DNA of 64,000 bases from Leisingera sp. ANG-M7 (GCF_000813965.1 NZ_JWLI01000004.1:124001-188000), one strand, 5' to 3'; shown: positions 1 through 9,308, counted from the stretch's first letter. Notes: generated by a model not told the origin, from the sequence alone. Program-made: numbers and translations.

Positions 1-286
1 AGACGAACAGCGCGTGGGTAAAGGCGCCGTGGACAAAGATATAGGACAGGAACCGCATCAGATGCTCCGGCACCCAACGCCCGCTTTCCTGCATCCACCA
101 AAAAATATCGCCGGAAAACGCATAGGATTGAATCGCCTCCAACCGCCAGCCGATTGCCTCAGGCCCGCCCAGGATGCCGCGCGCGCCTAGCGAGAACACC
201 GCCTCGATGCCGATGATGATCAGCACCAGCGCCACCACGGCAGCGGGCAGCGGGTTGACGGGGGCGTTATGGGGCTCACTGCTCAT
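1..286 (-). CDS. Rhomboid family intramembrane serine protease, 5' part only
   Basis: The gene starts at the ATG at 286 on the minus strand and runs off the left edge, so only about 95 residues are visible. A hydrophobic segment lies at residues 12-34. A second one contains FVHGAFTHALFV, which resembles the conserved second membrane helix of rhomboids, where an HGxxxHxxxN pattern lies near the active site. The catalytic GxSG serine and histidine would be beyond the window. The start is well supported by an AAAGGAGT ribosome binding site just upstream. Rhomboids cleave membrane-anchored substrates within the lipid bilayer; the substrate here is unknown. It is divergent from trpS, with about 100 bases between them. 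Confidence 0.75.
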   Translation of the reverse strand, partial: MSSEPHNAPVNPLPAAVVALVLIIIGIEAVFSLGARGILGGPEAIGWRLEAIQSYAFSGDIFWWMQESGRWVPEHLMRFLSYIFVHGAFTHALFV

Positions 287-386
287 CCGGACTCCTTTGC
301 AGCACGGAATCCCCCGCGCCTGTTGACCTATCCTGGCCCCATGGGTAAGCGACGATGGTGCATAATTCCAGACGGGAGTTTCCGCG

Positions 387-1415
387 ATGAGCGAAACCAG
401 CTTCACCCCGCGCGTGTTTTCGGGGATCCAGCCTTCGGGCAACCTGCACTTGGGGAATTACCTCGGTGCACTGAAGCGCTTCGTCGACTGGCAGGCCAAG
501 GACGTTGAGACCATCTACTGCATGGTTGACCTGCATGCGATCACCGTCTGGCAGGACCCCGCGGACCTCAAGAAATCCACCCGCGAGCTCTGCGCAGGCT
601 TCATCGCCGCCGGCATCGACCCCGAAGATTCTATCCTGATCAACCAGTCCCAGGTGCCCGAGCACGCGCAGCTGGCCTGGGTGTTCAACTGCGTCGCCCG
701 CATGGGCTGGATGCAGCGGATGACCCAGTGGAAAGACAAGGCGGGCAAGAACCAGCAGAATGCCTCGCTGGGCCTGTTTGCCTACCCGGCCCTGATGGCG
801 GCCGACATTCTGGTCTATCACGCCACCCATGTGCCGGTCGGCGAGGACCAGAAGCAGCACCTGGAGCTGACCCGCGACATCGCGATCAAGTTCAACCATG
901 ACTACGGTGTCAACTTCTTCCCGGAAACCGAGCCGGTGATCGAAGGCGCAGCCACCCGGGTGATGTCCCTGCGCGACGGCTCCAAGAAAATGTCGAAGTC
1001 CGATCCTTCGGACGCCAGCCGCATCAACCTGACCGATGACGCCGACGCCATCGCCAAGAAGATCCGCAAGGCCAAGACCGACCCCGAGGCGCTGCCCTCC
1101 GAAGTGAAGGGCCTGGAGGAGCGCCCGGAAGCGCGCAACCTCGTGAACATCTACGCCGCCCTGAACGAGCAGACCGTCGAGCAGGTGCTGGCTGATGTGG
1201 GCGGCCGCCAGTTCTCCGAATTCAAACCGATGCTGGCGGATCTGGCGGTTTCCAAGCTGGCGCCGATCTCCACCGAGATGGCGCGGCTGATGCAGCAGCA
1301 GGACGAGATCGACAAGATCCTGGCCCGCGGCGCCGAACGCGCCCGCGCGATCACCGCACCGATCCTGCGCCAGACCTATGACATCATCGGCATGGTTCCG
1401 CCGCCGGCGGTCTGA
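387..1415 (+). CDS. trpS: Tryptophan--tRNA ligase
   Basis: Cytoplasmic class I aminoacyl-tRNA synthetase that charges tRNA-Trp with tryptophan using ATP. The 342-residue protein has the HIGH-type motif as HLGN at residues 21-24 within a typical GxxPSGxLHLGN stretch. The second ATP-binding motif, KMSKS, lies at 201-205 followed by DPSDASRI. Length and motif spacing match bacterial TrpS. The gene stands alone and is followed within 45 bases by a strong intrinsic terminator. A long antisense frame covers it but is only a shadow of the high-GC coding sequence. Confidence 0.97.
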   Translation: MSETSFTPRVFSGIQPSGNLHLGNYLGALKRFVDWQAKDVETIYCMVDLHAITVWQDPADLKKSTRELCAGFIAAGIDPEDSILINQSQVPEHAQLAWVFNCVARMGWMQRMTQWKDKAGKNQQNASLGLFAYPALMAADILVYHATHVPVGEDQKQHLELTRDIAIKFNHDYGVNFFPETEPVIEGAATRVMSLRDGSKKMSKSDPSDASRINLTDDADAIAKKIRKAKTDPEALPSEVKGLEERPEARNLVNIYAALNEQTVEQVLADVGGRQFSEFKPMLADLAVSKLAPISTEMARLMQQQDEIDKILARGAERARAITAPILRQTYDIIGMVPPPAV

Positions 1416-1456
1416 CGCCCACCACGGCATCCGCCAGCGGAAAACAGCCTGATCCA

Positions 1457-1489
1457 AGCCGCCCCAGCCCGGGGCGGCTTTTCTTTTTG
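1457..1489 (+). terminator. Intrinsic terminator of trpS
   Basis: A perfect 9-bp GC-rich stem (1457-1465 with 1471-1479, 5-base loop) is followed directly by a T-rich run, TTTTCTTTTT. This is the canonical Rho-independent form and lies 42 bases past the trpS stop. Confidence 0.9.
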
Positions 1490-1566
1490 CCCTGCGATGC
1501 GCAACTAACCCGGTGTTTATCCGTTGTCCTTGTGCGGCCATGTGCCGGAACAAGAAAGGAACCGAA

Positions 1567-3588
1567 ATGAAACCGGGAATTTTCAAATCATCCACGGCGC
1601 TGGCAGTGATGATCTCGCTGGCGGCCCCGCTGCCCGCCCTGTCGCAGAACCAGGGCGGCAAGCAGATTGACCTCAGCCAGATGTCCGCCGCAGAAATCGG
1701 CGAACTGGTGGATCGCTGCCGCAAGCGTGCGGAACGGAGGCAGAAGAAACTGGAGGCCGGCCAGGACGTCGAGGAAAAGACCGGCAAGATCGCCAAGTTC
1801 TGCCAGGCATATGGCGAAGGCGCATTTGACCCCGCCCTGCCCGCAGACTTCCAGTCCGCCAGTGTTTTGGCAGGCATCGGCGCTGCGGAGGCAGAGGTAA
1901 CGGCAACCGCGGATCAGGCCGTCGAAGCGCAGGCAGAGGCCGCAGCAGCAGCCCAAACCGAAACCGTCAGCGAAGATCAGTCCCAGGCAGAAGCTGCGGC
2001 GGAAGCCACAGGACAGCAGGACGCGCAGGCACAGCCTGCAGAGGCCGAGGCGCAAGTAGAGGCCGAAGCTCAGGCTGAAGCCGAAGCGCAGGCTCTGGCA
2101 GAGGCCTTGGCGCAAAAAGAAGCTGAAGCGCAGGCTGCAGCTGAGCAACAAGCGCAAGCCGAGGCCGAAGTTCAAGCCGCAGCTGAGCAGGCTCAGGCGG
2201 AAGCAGCTGCGCAGGCTGCGGCAGAAGAACAGGCCGCAGCTGAAGAACAAGCTGCAACAGAGCAGGCTCAAGCAGAAGCGGCGGCACAGGCTGCAGCCGA
2301 GGAACAAGCTCAGGCAGAGGCTGAGGTGCAAACCGACCCTCAGGCTGATGGCAGCGGCGAGGCATCCGCCGGCGCCAGCGCCGAGGAAATCGCAGCGGAC
2401 CTCGCCCAGACACAAAACGGTCCGACTGAAGAGACAGACAATCCCGAACTGGTGGAACAGGACAGCCAGGCCCAGGCTGATGCTTTGGCCGAAGAAACCG
2501 GTGAGCCTGCAGCCGCCGCGGCGGCCGCGGACGGCGCTGTTGCCGAAGGCGAGGCGGAAGTGACCGAAGAAGTGGTCACCGAAGAAACCGCGCGCAGCTC
2601 TGACGAGGAGTTCGAAACCGGGGTCAACGAAAACGCCCAGGCAGAAGCTCAGGCACCTGTCCCGCCGGCCGATGCCGCCACTGAGGATGACAGCGGCCTC
2701 TCCACCCGCGAGCGCAACGCCCTGCTCGGCCTTGGCGCGCTGGCGATCGGCACGCTACTGAACAATGGCGGCAAGGTGATCTCGAACTCCGGCGACCGCG
2801 CCATCGTCGAGCAGGACGGCCAGTACCGCGTCCTGAAAGACGACGACGCGCTGCTGCGCCAGCCGGGCTCCAACGTCACCACCTACCGGTTCCAGGACGG
2901 CTCCACCCGCACCGTGGTGGTGCGCGAGAACGGGGTCGAGGTGGAAACGATCCGCTCCGCCGAAGGCCGGGTGCTGCGCCGCACCAAGCTGCTGCCGGAC
3001 GGCCGCAGTGTGGTGCTGTTCGACGACACCCAGAAGGCTGAGCGCGTGGTGGTTAATGAGCTGCCGCAGGCGCAGGACAACCGCCGCGCCTTCTCCAGCA
3101 CCGGCACGATCTCGGCTGAGGATCTGGCCGCAGCACTGGCTGCACAGGACGCCAAGACCGTTGACCGCCGCTTCTCGCTGGCGCAGATCCGCAATATTGA
3201 CGCGGTGCGCCGACTGACCCCGGTGATCAACGTGGATTCGGTGAATTTCGACACCGGCTCCTCGGTGATCCGCCCGCAAGAGGCAGAAGAACTGGCAACC
3301 CTCGGCAACGCGCTGCGCGAGCTGATTGACCGCAACCCGGGCGAGGTGTTCCTGATCGAGGGCCATACCGATGCCGTGGGCGCCGCGACCTACAATCTGG
3401 CCCTGTCGGACCGGCGCGCGGAAACCGTGGCCCTGGCGCTGACGGAGTATTTCGGCGTGGCACCGGAAAACATGGTTGTGCAGGGCTATGGCGAAAGCGA
3501 CCTGGCGGTCAGCACCCTGGCAGCCGAACGCGCCAACCGCCGCGTCGCGGTGCGCCGCATCACCCGGCTGCTGGGCAACCCGGGCTGA
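1567..3588 (+). CDS. OmpA-family outer membrane/periplasmic protein with long Ala/Glu/Gln-rich region
   Basis: A 673-residue exported protein. I chose the ATG at 1567, not the frame opening at 1513, because it follows an AAAGGA site and begins a clean signal peptide ending near PALSQ. Residues about 109-258 are an extremely biased Ala/Glu/Gln stretch built on AEAQAEAE-like units, likely a long helix or coiled coil spanning the periplasm. A middle region (about 382-487) contains NALLGLGALAIGTLLNNGG followed by a beta-rich part. The C-terminus (about 556-673) is an OmpA domain with NFDTGSSVI, EGHTDAVG and LSDRRAETV, the peptidoglycan-binding pattern. It probably links the envelope to peptidoglycan. 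There is no beta-barrel of the classical OmpA kind in front, so the exact role is unknown. Confidence 0.85.
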   Translation: MKPGIFKSSTALAVMISLAAPLPALSQNQGGKQIDLSQMSAAEIGELVDRCRKRAERRQKKLEAGQDVEEKTGKIAKFCQAYGEGAFDPALPADFQSASVLAGIGAAEAEVTATADQAVEAQAEAAAAAQTETVSEDQSQAEAAAEATGQQDAQAQPAEAEAQVEAEAQAEAEAQALAEALAQKEAEAQAAAEQQAQAEAEVQAAAEQAQAEAAAQAAAEEQAAAEEQAATEQAQAEAAAQAAAEEQAQAEAEVQTDPQADGSGEASAGASAEEIAADLAQTQNGPTEETDNPELVEQDSQAQADALAEETGEPAAAAAAADGAVAEGEAEVTEEVVTEETARSSDEEFETGVNENAQAEAQAPVPPADAATEDDSGLSTRERNALLGLGALAIGTLLNNGGKVISNSGDRAIVEQDGQYRVLKDDDALLRQPGSNVTTYRFQDGSTRTVVVRENGVEVETIRSAEGRVLRRTKLLPDGRSVVLFDDTQKAERVVVNELPQAQDNRRAFSSTGTISAEDLAAALAAQDAKTVDRRFSLAQIRNIDAVRRLTPVINVDSVNFDTGSSVIRPQEAEELATLGNALRELIDRNPGEVFLIEGHTDAVGAATYNLALSDRRAETVALALTEYFGVAPENMVVQGYGESDLAVSTLAAERANRRVAVRRITRLLGNPG

Positions 3589-3623
3589 CAGGCCTGAAGC
3601 TGACCGGATCTGAGAAGAAACAG

Positions 3624-3655
3624 CACCCGGCGGGACATTCCGCCGGGTGTTTCAC
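3624..3655. terminator. Hairpin terminator between the convergent OmpA gene and small ORF
   Basis: A perfect 10-bp inverted repeat (3624-3633 with 3640-3649, 6-base loop) sits between two convergent genes. A TTTC follows on the plus side and TGTTTCTTCTC on the minus side, so it could serve both directions. Confidence 0.75.
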
Positions 3656-3657
3656 TG

Positions 3658-3867
3658 TTACTCTGCCGGTGTCCTCTTGCGCGACAGCAGCCCGTATTTC
3701 AGCGCAAAACCCTTCCAGCTGAACCGGCGCCGGCCGCTGGCCGCCTTCGGCTTCCCGGCCGTGCGGTCGAACTCATACATGTCGATGGCCCGTTCGGCGC
3801 AGCCGCAGGCCTCGCCCAGTCCCACCTTCTTGTAATAGAAATTCTCGAAGTTCTCAGGTTTCTGCAT
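3658..3867 (-). CDS. Small hypothetical protein (69 aa)
   Basis: A short frame with a good ribosome binding site (GGAGGGTGCC before the ATG). It encodes a 69-residue protein that starts MQKPENFENFYYKKVGLGEA, has two closely spaced cysteines (ACGCAE) and ends in a basic tail. The composition is that of a real soluble protein, not a shadow frame. I do not recognise the family. The CxC pattern with nearby acidic residues could bind a metal, but that is a guess. It ends 8 bases from the shared terminator and has no evident operon partner. Confidence 0.65.
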   Translation of the reverse strand: MQKPENFENFYYKKVGLGEACGCAERAIDMYEFDRTAGKPKAASGRRRFSWKGFALKYGLLSRKRTPAE

Positions 3868-3929
3868 GGCACCCTCCGGTATCCGGACAGGCTAGCGCAG
3901 AAACACGGAAACGCAAAACCGCGCCGCAG

Positions 3930-4526
3930 TCAGAGCCCCTTGACCCCGCTCAGCGTCAGGTCCGCCACCAGCCCGGCGTAATCCTCGCGCGCCTTTGGTC
4001 CGGCACCGGAATTCCACATGTAATACCAGTTCAGCATGCCAAAAACAGACATGGTGGCGCCACGCAGCTTGGCGGCGTCACCGTTGAAAATCTCCGGCGC
4101 CACATCCTTCAGCGCATCGCTCATGAACTGAACCATCTCACGCTGGTAGCCGCGCAGATGCTTCTGCTGCTCCTCCGGCAGCGCCCCCATTGCGCCCAGC
4201 TGCACCTGATGTTCATGGTCGGCCCCCTGATAGGCCAGCATGATTTCCGACACGATGCGGCGCAGGCGGTCTTCGGCGCCAAGACCCTCCAGATCCACTT
4301 GGCAGACCCTGTCGCGCAGCTCGCAAAGGTAGGTATCAAGGAGGCCGTAGAGCACGGCATCCTTGCTGTCGTAATAGTGGTAGATGTTTGCCTTGGAGAT
4401 CCCGCATTCGCGCGCCAGCTGGGTCATCGACGCACGGTCGTAGCCGGACTCGGCAAACACCTTGGCTGCCGACTTCAGGATCTGCGCGCGTTTCTCATCG
4501 TGGTCTTTTGCGATCGTGCGGGCCAA
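3930..4526 (-). CDS. TetR family transcriptional regulator of the phenylacetate genes (PaaR type)
   Basis: A 198-residue TetR/AcrR-type repressor. The N-terminal helix-turn-helix (about residues 33-52, MTQLARECGISKANIYHYY) is typical of the family. The rest is the helical ligand-binding domain. It is the last gene of the leftward group paaG-paaI-paaK-tetR, only 16 bases after paaK. This placement and the TetR-type palindrome in the shared paa promoter region (7131-7144) suggest it represses both divergent paa groups and is released by phenylacetyl-CoA. That matches PaaR of betaproteobacteria and Thermus but is not proven here. Confidence 0.85.
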   Translation of the reverse strand: MARTIAKDHDEKRAQILKSAAKVFAESGYDRASMTQLARECGISKANIYHYYDSKDAVLYGLLDTYLCELRDRVCQVDLEGLGAEDRLRRIVSEIMLAYQGADHEHQVQLGAMGALPEEQQKHLRGYQREMVQFMSDALKDVAPEIFNGDAAKLRGATMSVFGMLNWYYMWNSGAGPKAREDYAGLVADLTLSGVKGL

Positions 4527-4542
4527 GGCTCACTCTCCCGGT

Positions 4543-5853
4543 TCAGGACTGGCTGCGGTTGTCGACGACGCGTTTGGCCTTGCCCTGGCTGCGCTCGACG
4601 GACCCCGGGTCGCCTACAATGATCTCGGTCGAAACGCCAACCATATCCTTGATCCGCTTGGTCAGCATCCGCGCTGCCGCGGTCTTGCTCAGCTCGTCGG
4701 TTGCGTCCGGGTTGGCCTCCACAAACACCCGCATCGCGTCCATGCGGCCGGATTTGTAGAGCTCGATCTGATAGTAAGGTGCGAGGCCCCCGGTCGCCAG
4801 CAGCTGCTCCTCAACCTGGCTGGGGAACACGTTGACACCGCGCAGGATGATCATGTCGTCGCTGCGCCCGGTGATCTTCTCCATCCGCCGCATCGACCGC
4901 GCGGTGCCCGGCAGCAGGCGGGTGAGGTCGCGGGTGCGGTAGCGCACCATCGGCAGGCCTTCCTTGGTCAGCGTGGTGAACACCAGCTCGCCCAGTTCAC
5001 CATCCGGCAGCACCTCGCCGGTCTGGGGGTCGATGATTTCCGGCAGGAAATGATCCTCCCAGATCACCGGGCCGTCCTTGGTCTCAACGCATTCATTGGC
5101 CACACCCGGCCCCATGATCTCAGACAGGCCGTAGATATCGACCGCGTGCATGTCAAAGGCCTCCTCGACCTCCTTGCGCATTGCGTCGGTCCAGGGTTCA
5201 GCACCAAAGATGCCCACCTTCAGCGAGCACTCGCGCGGGTCCATGCCAACCTTATGGTATTGCTCCAGGATGTTGAGCATGTAGGAGGGCGTCACCATGA
5301 TCCCATCGGGTTTGAAATCGGTGATCAGGCCAACCTGCTTCTCGGTCTGCCCGCCCGACATCGGAACGACAGTCGCCCCCAGCCGTTCGATCCCGTAGTG
5401 CGCGCCGAGGCCGCCGGTGAACAGACCATAGCCATAGGCGTTATGCACCATGTCGCCCTTGCGCAGGCCAGATGCCCGCAGGGACCGCGCCACCAGATCC
5501 GCCCAGTTCGAAATGTCATTGGCGGTATAGCCTACCACCGTCGGCTTGCCGGTGGTGCCGGAGGACGCATGCAGGCGGATGATTTCACTGCGCGGCACGG
5601 CAAACAGGCCGAACGGGTAATTGTCCCGCAGGTCGTTCTTGTAGGTGAAAGGGAACTTGGCCAGGTCGGACAGCTCCTGCAGGTCGTCCGGATGCACGCC
5701 TGCCTCGTCAAACCGCTGCTTGTACATCGTCACGTTGTCATAGGCGTGGCGCAGCGACCACTTCAGCCGCTCCAGCTGCAGGCTGCGGATTTCGTCGATC
5801 GAGGCGATCTCGATCGGGTCCAATTCACCCTTCTTGGGGCTCAGGTCTTCCAT
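4543..5853 (-). CDS. paaK: Phenylacetate--CoA ligase
   Basis: Activates phenylacetate to phenylacetyl-CoA with ATP, the entry step of aerobic phenylacetate breakdown. The 436-residue protein has the AMP-binding P-loop SSGTTGKPT (residues about 97-105), the YGLSE motif, and the late GRSDDMIILRGVNVFP signature typical of PaaK. A C-terminal lysine lies in GKAKRV. The length equals that of characterised PaaK proteins. I used the ATG at 5853 because GGAGG lies 5 bases upstream of it. A GTG at 5865 would add four residues. It follows paaI after 15 bases and precedes the tetR gene. Confidence 0.95.
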   Translation of the reverse strand: MEDLSPKKGELDPIEIASIDEIRSLQLERLKWSLRHAYDNVTMYKQRFDEAGVHPDDLQELSDLAKFPFTYKNDLRDNYPFGLFAVPRSEIIRLHASSGTTGKPTVVGYTANDISNWADLVARSLRASGLRKGDMVHNAYGYGLFTGGLGAHYGIERLGATVVPMSGGQTEKQVGLITDFKPDGIMVTPSYMLNILEQYHKVGMDPRECSLKVGIFGAEPWTDAMRKEVEEAFDMHAVDIYGLSEIMGPGVANECVETKDGPVIWEDHFLPEIIDPQTGEVLPDGELGELVFTTLTKEGLPMVRYRTRDLTRLLPGTARSMRRMEKITGRSDDMIILRGVNVFPSQVEEQLLATGGLAPYYQIELYKSGRMDAMRVFVEANPDATDELSKTAAARMLTKRIKDMVGVSTEIIVGDPGSVERSQGKAKRVVDNRSQS

Positions 5854-5868
5854 GGCGTCCTCCACACC

Positions 5869-6294
5869 TTATTCGTCAAACAACTGGCCTTTGACCGCCC
5901 GGGAGAAGCCCCGGAACTCGGCGATCTGCTGGCCGTCCTGGTTGGTCACTGTCACGTCGTAAATGCCGCTGCGCCCGGTCAGGGAAATCTCGCGCGCCGT
6001 GGCAATCAGCTTGTCGCCCAGCCGTCCCGGAGCGGTGAAGCTGATCACGTTGTGCTGCGCCACGGTCGATTGGTTGCGGCTGTTGCAGGCAAAGGCAAAG
6101 GCGCTGTCAGCCAGCATGAACGTCACACCGCCGTGGCAGATGCCGTGGCCGTTGCAGTGGTGCTGGGCGATGGTCAGCTCCAGCGTGGCCTCGCCCTCAT
6201 CCACATGGGTGATCTCCATCCCCGCCCATTTGGACGCCTGGTCCTCGGCCCACATGGCGGCGGCGGATTTCTCGGCGCGTTCCTTGGGGGTCAT
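5869..6294 (-). CDS. paaI: Hydroxyphenylacetyl-CoA thioesterase PaaI
   Basis: A hotdog-fold thioesterase of 141 residues. It contains the PaaI signature GHGICHGGVTFMLADSAFAF, with the catalytic aspartate near residue 63. It is thought to release CoA from dead-end hydroxylated phenylacetyl-CoA products and so rescue the CoA pool. The reading frame continues upstream to 6444, but that part is an out-of-frame shadow of paaG. The ATG at 6294 lies 2 bases after the paaG stop, so the two genes are translationally coupled. Confidence 0.93.
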   Translation of the reverse strand: MTPKERAEKSAAAMWAEDQASKWAGMEITHVDEGEATLELTIAQHHCNGHGICHGGVTFMLADSAFAFACNSRNQSTVAQHNVISFTAPGRLGDKLIATAREISLTGRSGIYDVTVTNQDGQQIAEFRGFSRAVKGQLFDE

Positions 6295-6296
6295 GG

Positions 6297-7082
6297 TCAC
6301 TTGCCCTCGAAAACAGGCGCGCGCTTTTCCAGGAAGCTGGCCACGCCCTCGGCGTAATCCGCGCTTTCGCCGCAGGTCTTCATCGCGTCCGCCTCGATCT
6401 CCAGCTGGTCGGACAGCGTGTTGACCGCCGCGGCCTGGATGCACTTTTTGGTCAGCCCCAGACCCAGAGTCGGGCCATTGGCGAATTTCCCCGCCATGGC
6501 GCGGGCCTCTGCCATCAGTTCGCCGTCCGGCAGCGCTTTCCAGATCAGGCCCCAGTCCTCTGCCTTCTTCGCAGGCAGCGGTTCGGCAGTCAGCGCCAAG
6601 CCTTTGGCGCGGGCCTCGCCCAGCAGCCGCGGCAGATGCCAGCTGCCGCCGGTATCCGGGATCAGGCCAACCTTGGAAAACGACTGGATGAACTTGGCGC
6701 TGTCGGCTGCCAGCACCATGTCGCAGGCCAGCGCCAGATTGGCGCCTGCCCCGGCGGCCACGCCGTTCACCGCGCAGATCACCGGGAAGTTCAATTCACG
6801 GATCAGCCGCACCAGCGGCGCATAGAATTTCCGCACGGTCTGGCTCAGGTCCGGCGGCCCGTCCATCTTGCGCGGGTCGCGGTCGCCCAGATCCTGGCCC
6901 GCGCAAAACCCGCGCCCTGCACCGGTCAGCAGCACCGCGCGGGCGCCGCCGTCGCGCGCGGCCTCCAGCGCGGCGCGCAAGGCGTTGTGCATCTCCTCAT
7001 TGAAACTGTTCAGCCGGTCCGGGCGGTTCAGGGTGATCTCCACCCAGGTGCCGTGGTCCTCAACCAGAATCGTATCGCTCAT
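6297..7082 (-). CDS. paaG: Enoyl-CoA hydratase/isomerase, PaaG type (epoxyphenylacetyl-CoA isomerase)
   Basis: A crotonase-fold enzyme of 261 residues, nearly the length of E. coli PaaG. Oxyanion-hole segments are visible as FCAGQDL (about 59-65) and VAAGAGANLALA (about 109-119), with an acidic residue in FSKVGLIPDTGG. PaaG isomerises the ring epoxide of phenylacetyl-CoA to the oxepin. The ATG at 7082 has GAGGGAG 2-8 bases upstream. The longer frame to 7259 would run through the promoter and operator and is unlikely. First gene of the leftward paa group. PaaABCDE, PaaF, PaaH and PaaJ are not in this window. Confidence 0.9.
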   Translation of the reverse strand: MSDTILVEDHGTWVEITLNRPDRLNSFNEEMHNALRAALEAARDGGARAVLLTGAGRGFCAGQDLGDRDPRKMDGPPDLSQTVRKFYAPLVRLIRELNFPVICAVNGVAAGAGANLALACDMVLAADSAKFIQSFSKVGLIPDTGGSWHLPRLLGEARAKGLALTAEPLPAKKAEDWGLIWKALPDGELMAEARAMAGKFANGPTLGLGLTKKCIQAAAVNTLSDQLEIEADAMKTCGESADYAEGVASFLEKRAPVFEGK

Positions 7083-7122
7083 CGCTCCCTCACCCTCGTC
7101 AGCGGCGCATCTGACAAATTTC

Positions 7123-7151
7123 TTGCATAAACCGACCGGACGGTCAATATA
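7123..7151 (+). promoter_or_regulatory. Predicted paaZ promoter
   Basis: A -35 like TTGCAT (7123-7128), a 17-base spacer and a -10 like AATATA (7146-7151) lie upstream of paaZ. The spacer contains the TetR-type palindrome, so repressor binding would block the promoter. Prediction by eye only. Confidence 0.5.
7131..7144. promoter_or_regulatory. TetR-type operator palindrome in the paaG/paaZ divergent promoter
   Basis: ACCGACCGGACGGT is a 14-bp inverted repeat with a single mismatched pair. This ACCGNCCGGNCGGT form is typical of TetR-family operators controlling acyl-CoA catabolism. It lies between the divergent starts of paaG (7082) and paaZ (7211), consistent with control by the TetR protein at 3930-4526. 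Confidence 0.7.
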
Positions 7152-7210
7152 TCTCAGCATCGGATTCCAGCCAGCCGGCTCCGCGCCGGCCTGATGAAAA
7201 GGACGACAGG

Positions 7211-9241
7211 ATGAGCCTTCTTGAGATTTCCAGCTTTGCAGCGGGTCAATGGGTCGCACCGGGCGCAGGTGCCCGCAACATCTCCAGCGCCATCACCGGC
7301 GAGGTGATTGCGTCAGCGGGCAACGACGCGCTCGACGTGCAAGGAATGCTGGACTACGCCCGCACCGTGGGCGGCGCCAACCTGCGCAAGCTGACCTTCC
7401 ACGACCGCGCCCGGATGCTGAAGGCGCTGGCAGGCCACCTGAATCAGCACAAGCAGGCGCTCTATGATCTGTCGTTCAACACCGGCGCCACCCAGTCCGA
7501 CCACATGATCGACATCGACGGCGGCATCGGCACCATGTTCGTCTTTGCCTCCAAGGGCCGCCGCGAGATGCCGGACGCCCATGTCTACCTCGACGGCGAC
7601 GTGGAGCAGCTCAGCCGCAACGGCACTTTCCTGGGTCAGCACATCTGCACCCCGCTGCGTGGCGTTGCGGTGCATATCAACGCTTTCAACTTCCCGGTCT
7701 GGGGCATGCTGGAAAAACTCGCCCCCACCCTGCTGGCCGGCGTCCCGGCCATCGTGAAACCGGCCACCAACAGCTGCTATGTGACCGAGCTGGCGGTGAA
7801 ACTGATGCTGGAGTCAGGCATCCTGCCCGAGGGCACGCTGCAACTGGTCTCCGGCGGCCTCGGCGACATGCTGGACCATCTGACCATGCAGGACGTGGTC
7901 AGCTTCACCGGCTCCGCCAATACCGCACTGAAACTGCGCGCGAACCCGGTGATCCTGGAAAACTCGGTCCGTTTTGTCGCCGAACAGGACAGCCTCAACG
8001 CCTCGATCCTTGGCCCCGACGCCCAGCCCGGCACGCCGGAGTTTGACCTCTTCATCAAGGAAGTTAGCCGCGAGATGACCACCAAGGCGGGCCAGAAATG
8101 CACCGCCATCCGCCGCATCATCGCGCCGCAACCGCAGGTGGACGCAGTGATCGAGGCACTGTCCGCCCGCCTCGCAAAAACTCAAATTGGCGACCCGCGC
8201 CTGGAAACCACCCGCATGGGCGCGCTGGTCTCGGGCAGCCAGAAACGCGACGTGCTGGAAAAGGCCGCGATCATCGGCCAAGAGGCCGAGCGCGTCTTTG
8301 GCGACCCGGACAGCTTCACCGTCGATGGCGCCGACGCTGACAAAGGCGCCTTTGTGCCGCCGATGCTGTTCCACTGCGCCGATCCGGACAACGCCCAGCG
8401 CGTGCACGACACAGAGGCCTTCGGCCCCGTCTCCACCATCATGGGCTACCGCAACCTGGACCACGCCATTGAGCTGGCCAACCGCGGCCAGGGCTCGCTC
8501 GTGGCCTCAGTCATCACCCACGATCCGGCTGTCGCCCGCGAGGTCGCCATCGGCGCCGGCGCCTATCACGGCCGCCTCTACTTCAACAACCGCGACTCGA
8601 TGAAGGAATCGACCGGCCATGGCTCCCCCCTGCCCCACATGGTGCACGGCGGCCCGGGCCGCGCCGGCGGCGGCGAGGAGATGGGCGGCGTGCGCGGCGT
8701 CAAACACTACATGCAGCGCACCGCCATCCAGGGCTCGCCCGACATCCTGTCCGCGATTGGCGACAAATGGGTCCCCGGCGGCACGGAGATCGAAGGCCCC
8801 GCACACCCCTTCACCCGCAAGTTCGGCGAGCTGTCCATTGGCGAGACCCTGCACACCGCCCCGCGCACCGTGACACTGGAGGACATCGAAACCTTCGCCC
8901 ATTTTACCGGTGACACCTTCTATGCCCACATGGACGACGACGCCGCCAAGCGGAACCCGTTCTTCCCGGGCCGCGTCGCCCATGGCTACCTGCTCCTGTC
9001 CTTTGCCGCAGGCCTGTTCGTGCAGCCGGACGAGGGCCCGGTTCTGGCCAACACCGGCCTCGACAATCTGCGCTTCATGAAGCCTATTTCGGCGGGCGAA
9101 AGCATCAAGGTCCGCCTGTCGGTCAAGAAGAAGACCCCCCGCAACGAGGAATACGGCGAGGTGCGCTGGCACGTCACCCTCACTAACCAGGACGGCGAGA
9201 TCGCAGCAGAGTATGAACTGCTGACAATGAACGCCTTCTGA
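7211..9241 (+). CDS. paaZ: Bifunctional oxepin-CoA hydrolase / 3-oxo-5,6-dehydrosuberyl-CoA semialdehyde dehydrogenase
   Basis: A 676-residue two-domain enzyme that opens the oxepin-CoA ring and oxidises the resulting aldehyde. The N-terminal aldehyde dehydrogenase domain has Glu258 in AEQDSLN and the catalytic Cys297 in [10 protein letters not shown], matching the E. coli residues Glu256 and Cys295. The C-terminal MaoC-type hydratase domain (about 540-676) has [11 protein letters not shown] and [11 protein letters not shown]. The ribosome binding site AAAGGACGACAGG precedes the ATG. Both dehydrogenase residues are kept, so this is the catabolic form and not the aldehyde-dehydrogenase-dead PaaZ2 form linked to tropodithietic acid synthesis. 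First gene of the rightward paa group, followed by paaX. Confidence 0.95.
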   Translation: MSLLEISSFAAGQWVAPGAGARNISSAITGEVIASAGNDALDVQGMLDYARTVGGANLRKLTFHDRARMLKALAGHLNQHKQALYDLSFNTGATQSDHMIDIDGGIGTMFVFASKGRREMPDAHVYLDGDVEQLSRNGTFLGQHICTPLRGVAVHINAFNFPVWGMLEKLAPTLLAGVPAIVKPATNSCYVTELAVKLMLESGILPEGTLQLVSGGLGDMLDHLTMQDVVSFTGSANTALKLRANPVILENSVRFVAEQDSLNASILGPDAQPGTPEFDLFIKEVSREMTTKAGQKCTAIRRIIAPQPQVDAVIEALSARLAKTQIGDPRLETTRMGALVSGSQKRDVLEKAAIIGQEAERVFGDPDSFTVDGADADKGAFVPPMLFHCADPDNAQRVHDTEAFGPVSTIMGYRNLDHAIELANRGQGSLVASVITHDPAVAREVAIGAGAYHGRLYFNNRDSMKESTGHGSPLPHMVHGGPGRAGGGEEMGGVRGVKHYMQRTAIQGSPDILSAIGDKWVPGGTEIEGPAHPFTRKFGELSIGETLHTAPRTVTLEDIETFAHFTGDTFYAHMDDDAAKRNPFFPGRVAHGYLLLSFAAGLFVQPDEGPVLANTGLDNLRFMKPISAGESIKVRLSVKKKTPRNEEYGEVRWHVTLTNQDGEIAAEYELLTMNAF

Positions 9242-9279
9242 CTTACGCAAAAGTGCCAGGCTGCGGTAACGCAACCGTG

Positions 9280-9308
9280 CGCCCGGACTGGTCTATCCAG
9301 TCCGGGCG
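9280..9308. promoter_or_regulatory. Perfect 12-bp inverted repeat between paaZ and paaX
   Basis: CGCCCGGACTGG (9280-9291) pairs perfectly with CCAGTCCGGGCG (9297-9308) around TCTAT. It lies 38 bases after the paaZ stop and 16 bases before the paaX start. It could be a terminator, since TTCTATATTTAT follows, or a PaaX operator. Its closeness to the paaX start favours a regulatory role at least in part. Confidence 0.6.

Noticed and set aside
276-1877. 533-codon antisense frame over trpS
   Set aside because: A shadow of a high-GC gene: composition is Arg/Gly/His-rich without domains, and trpS on the other strand has full motifs.
4462-6357. 631-codon plus-strand frame opposite paaK and paaI
   Set aside because: Antisense to two clearly recognised genes; no known motif and typical shadow composition.
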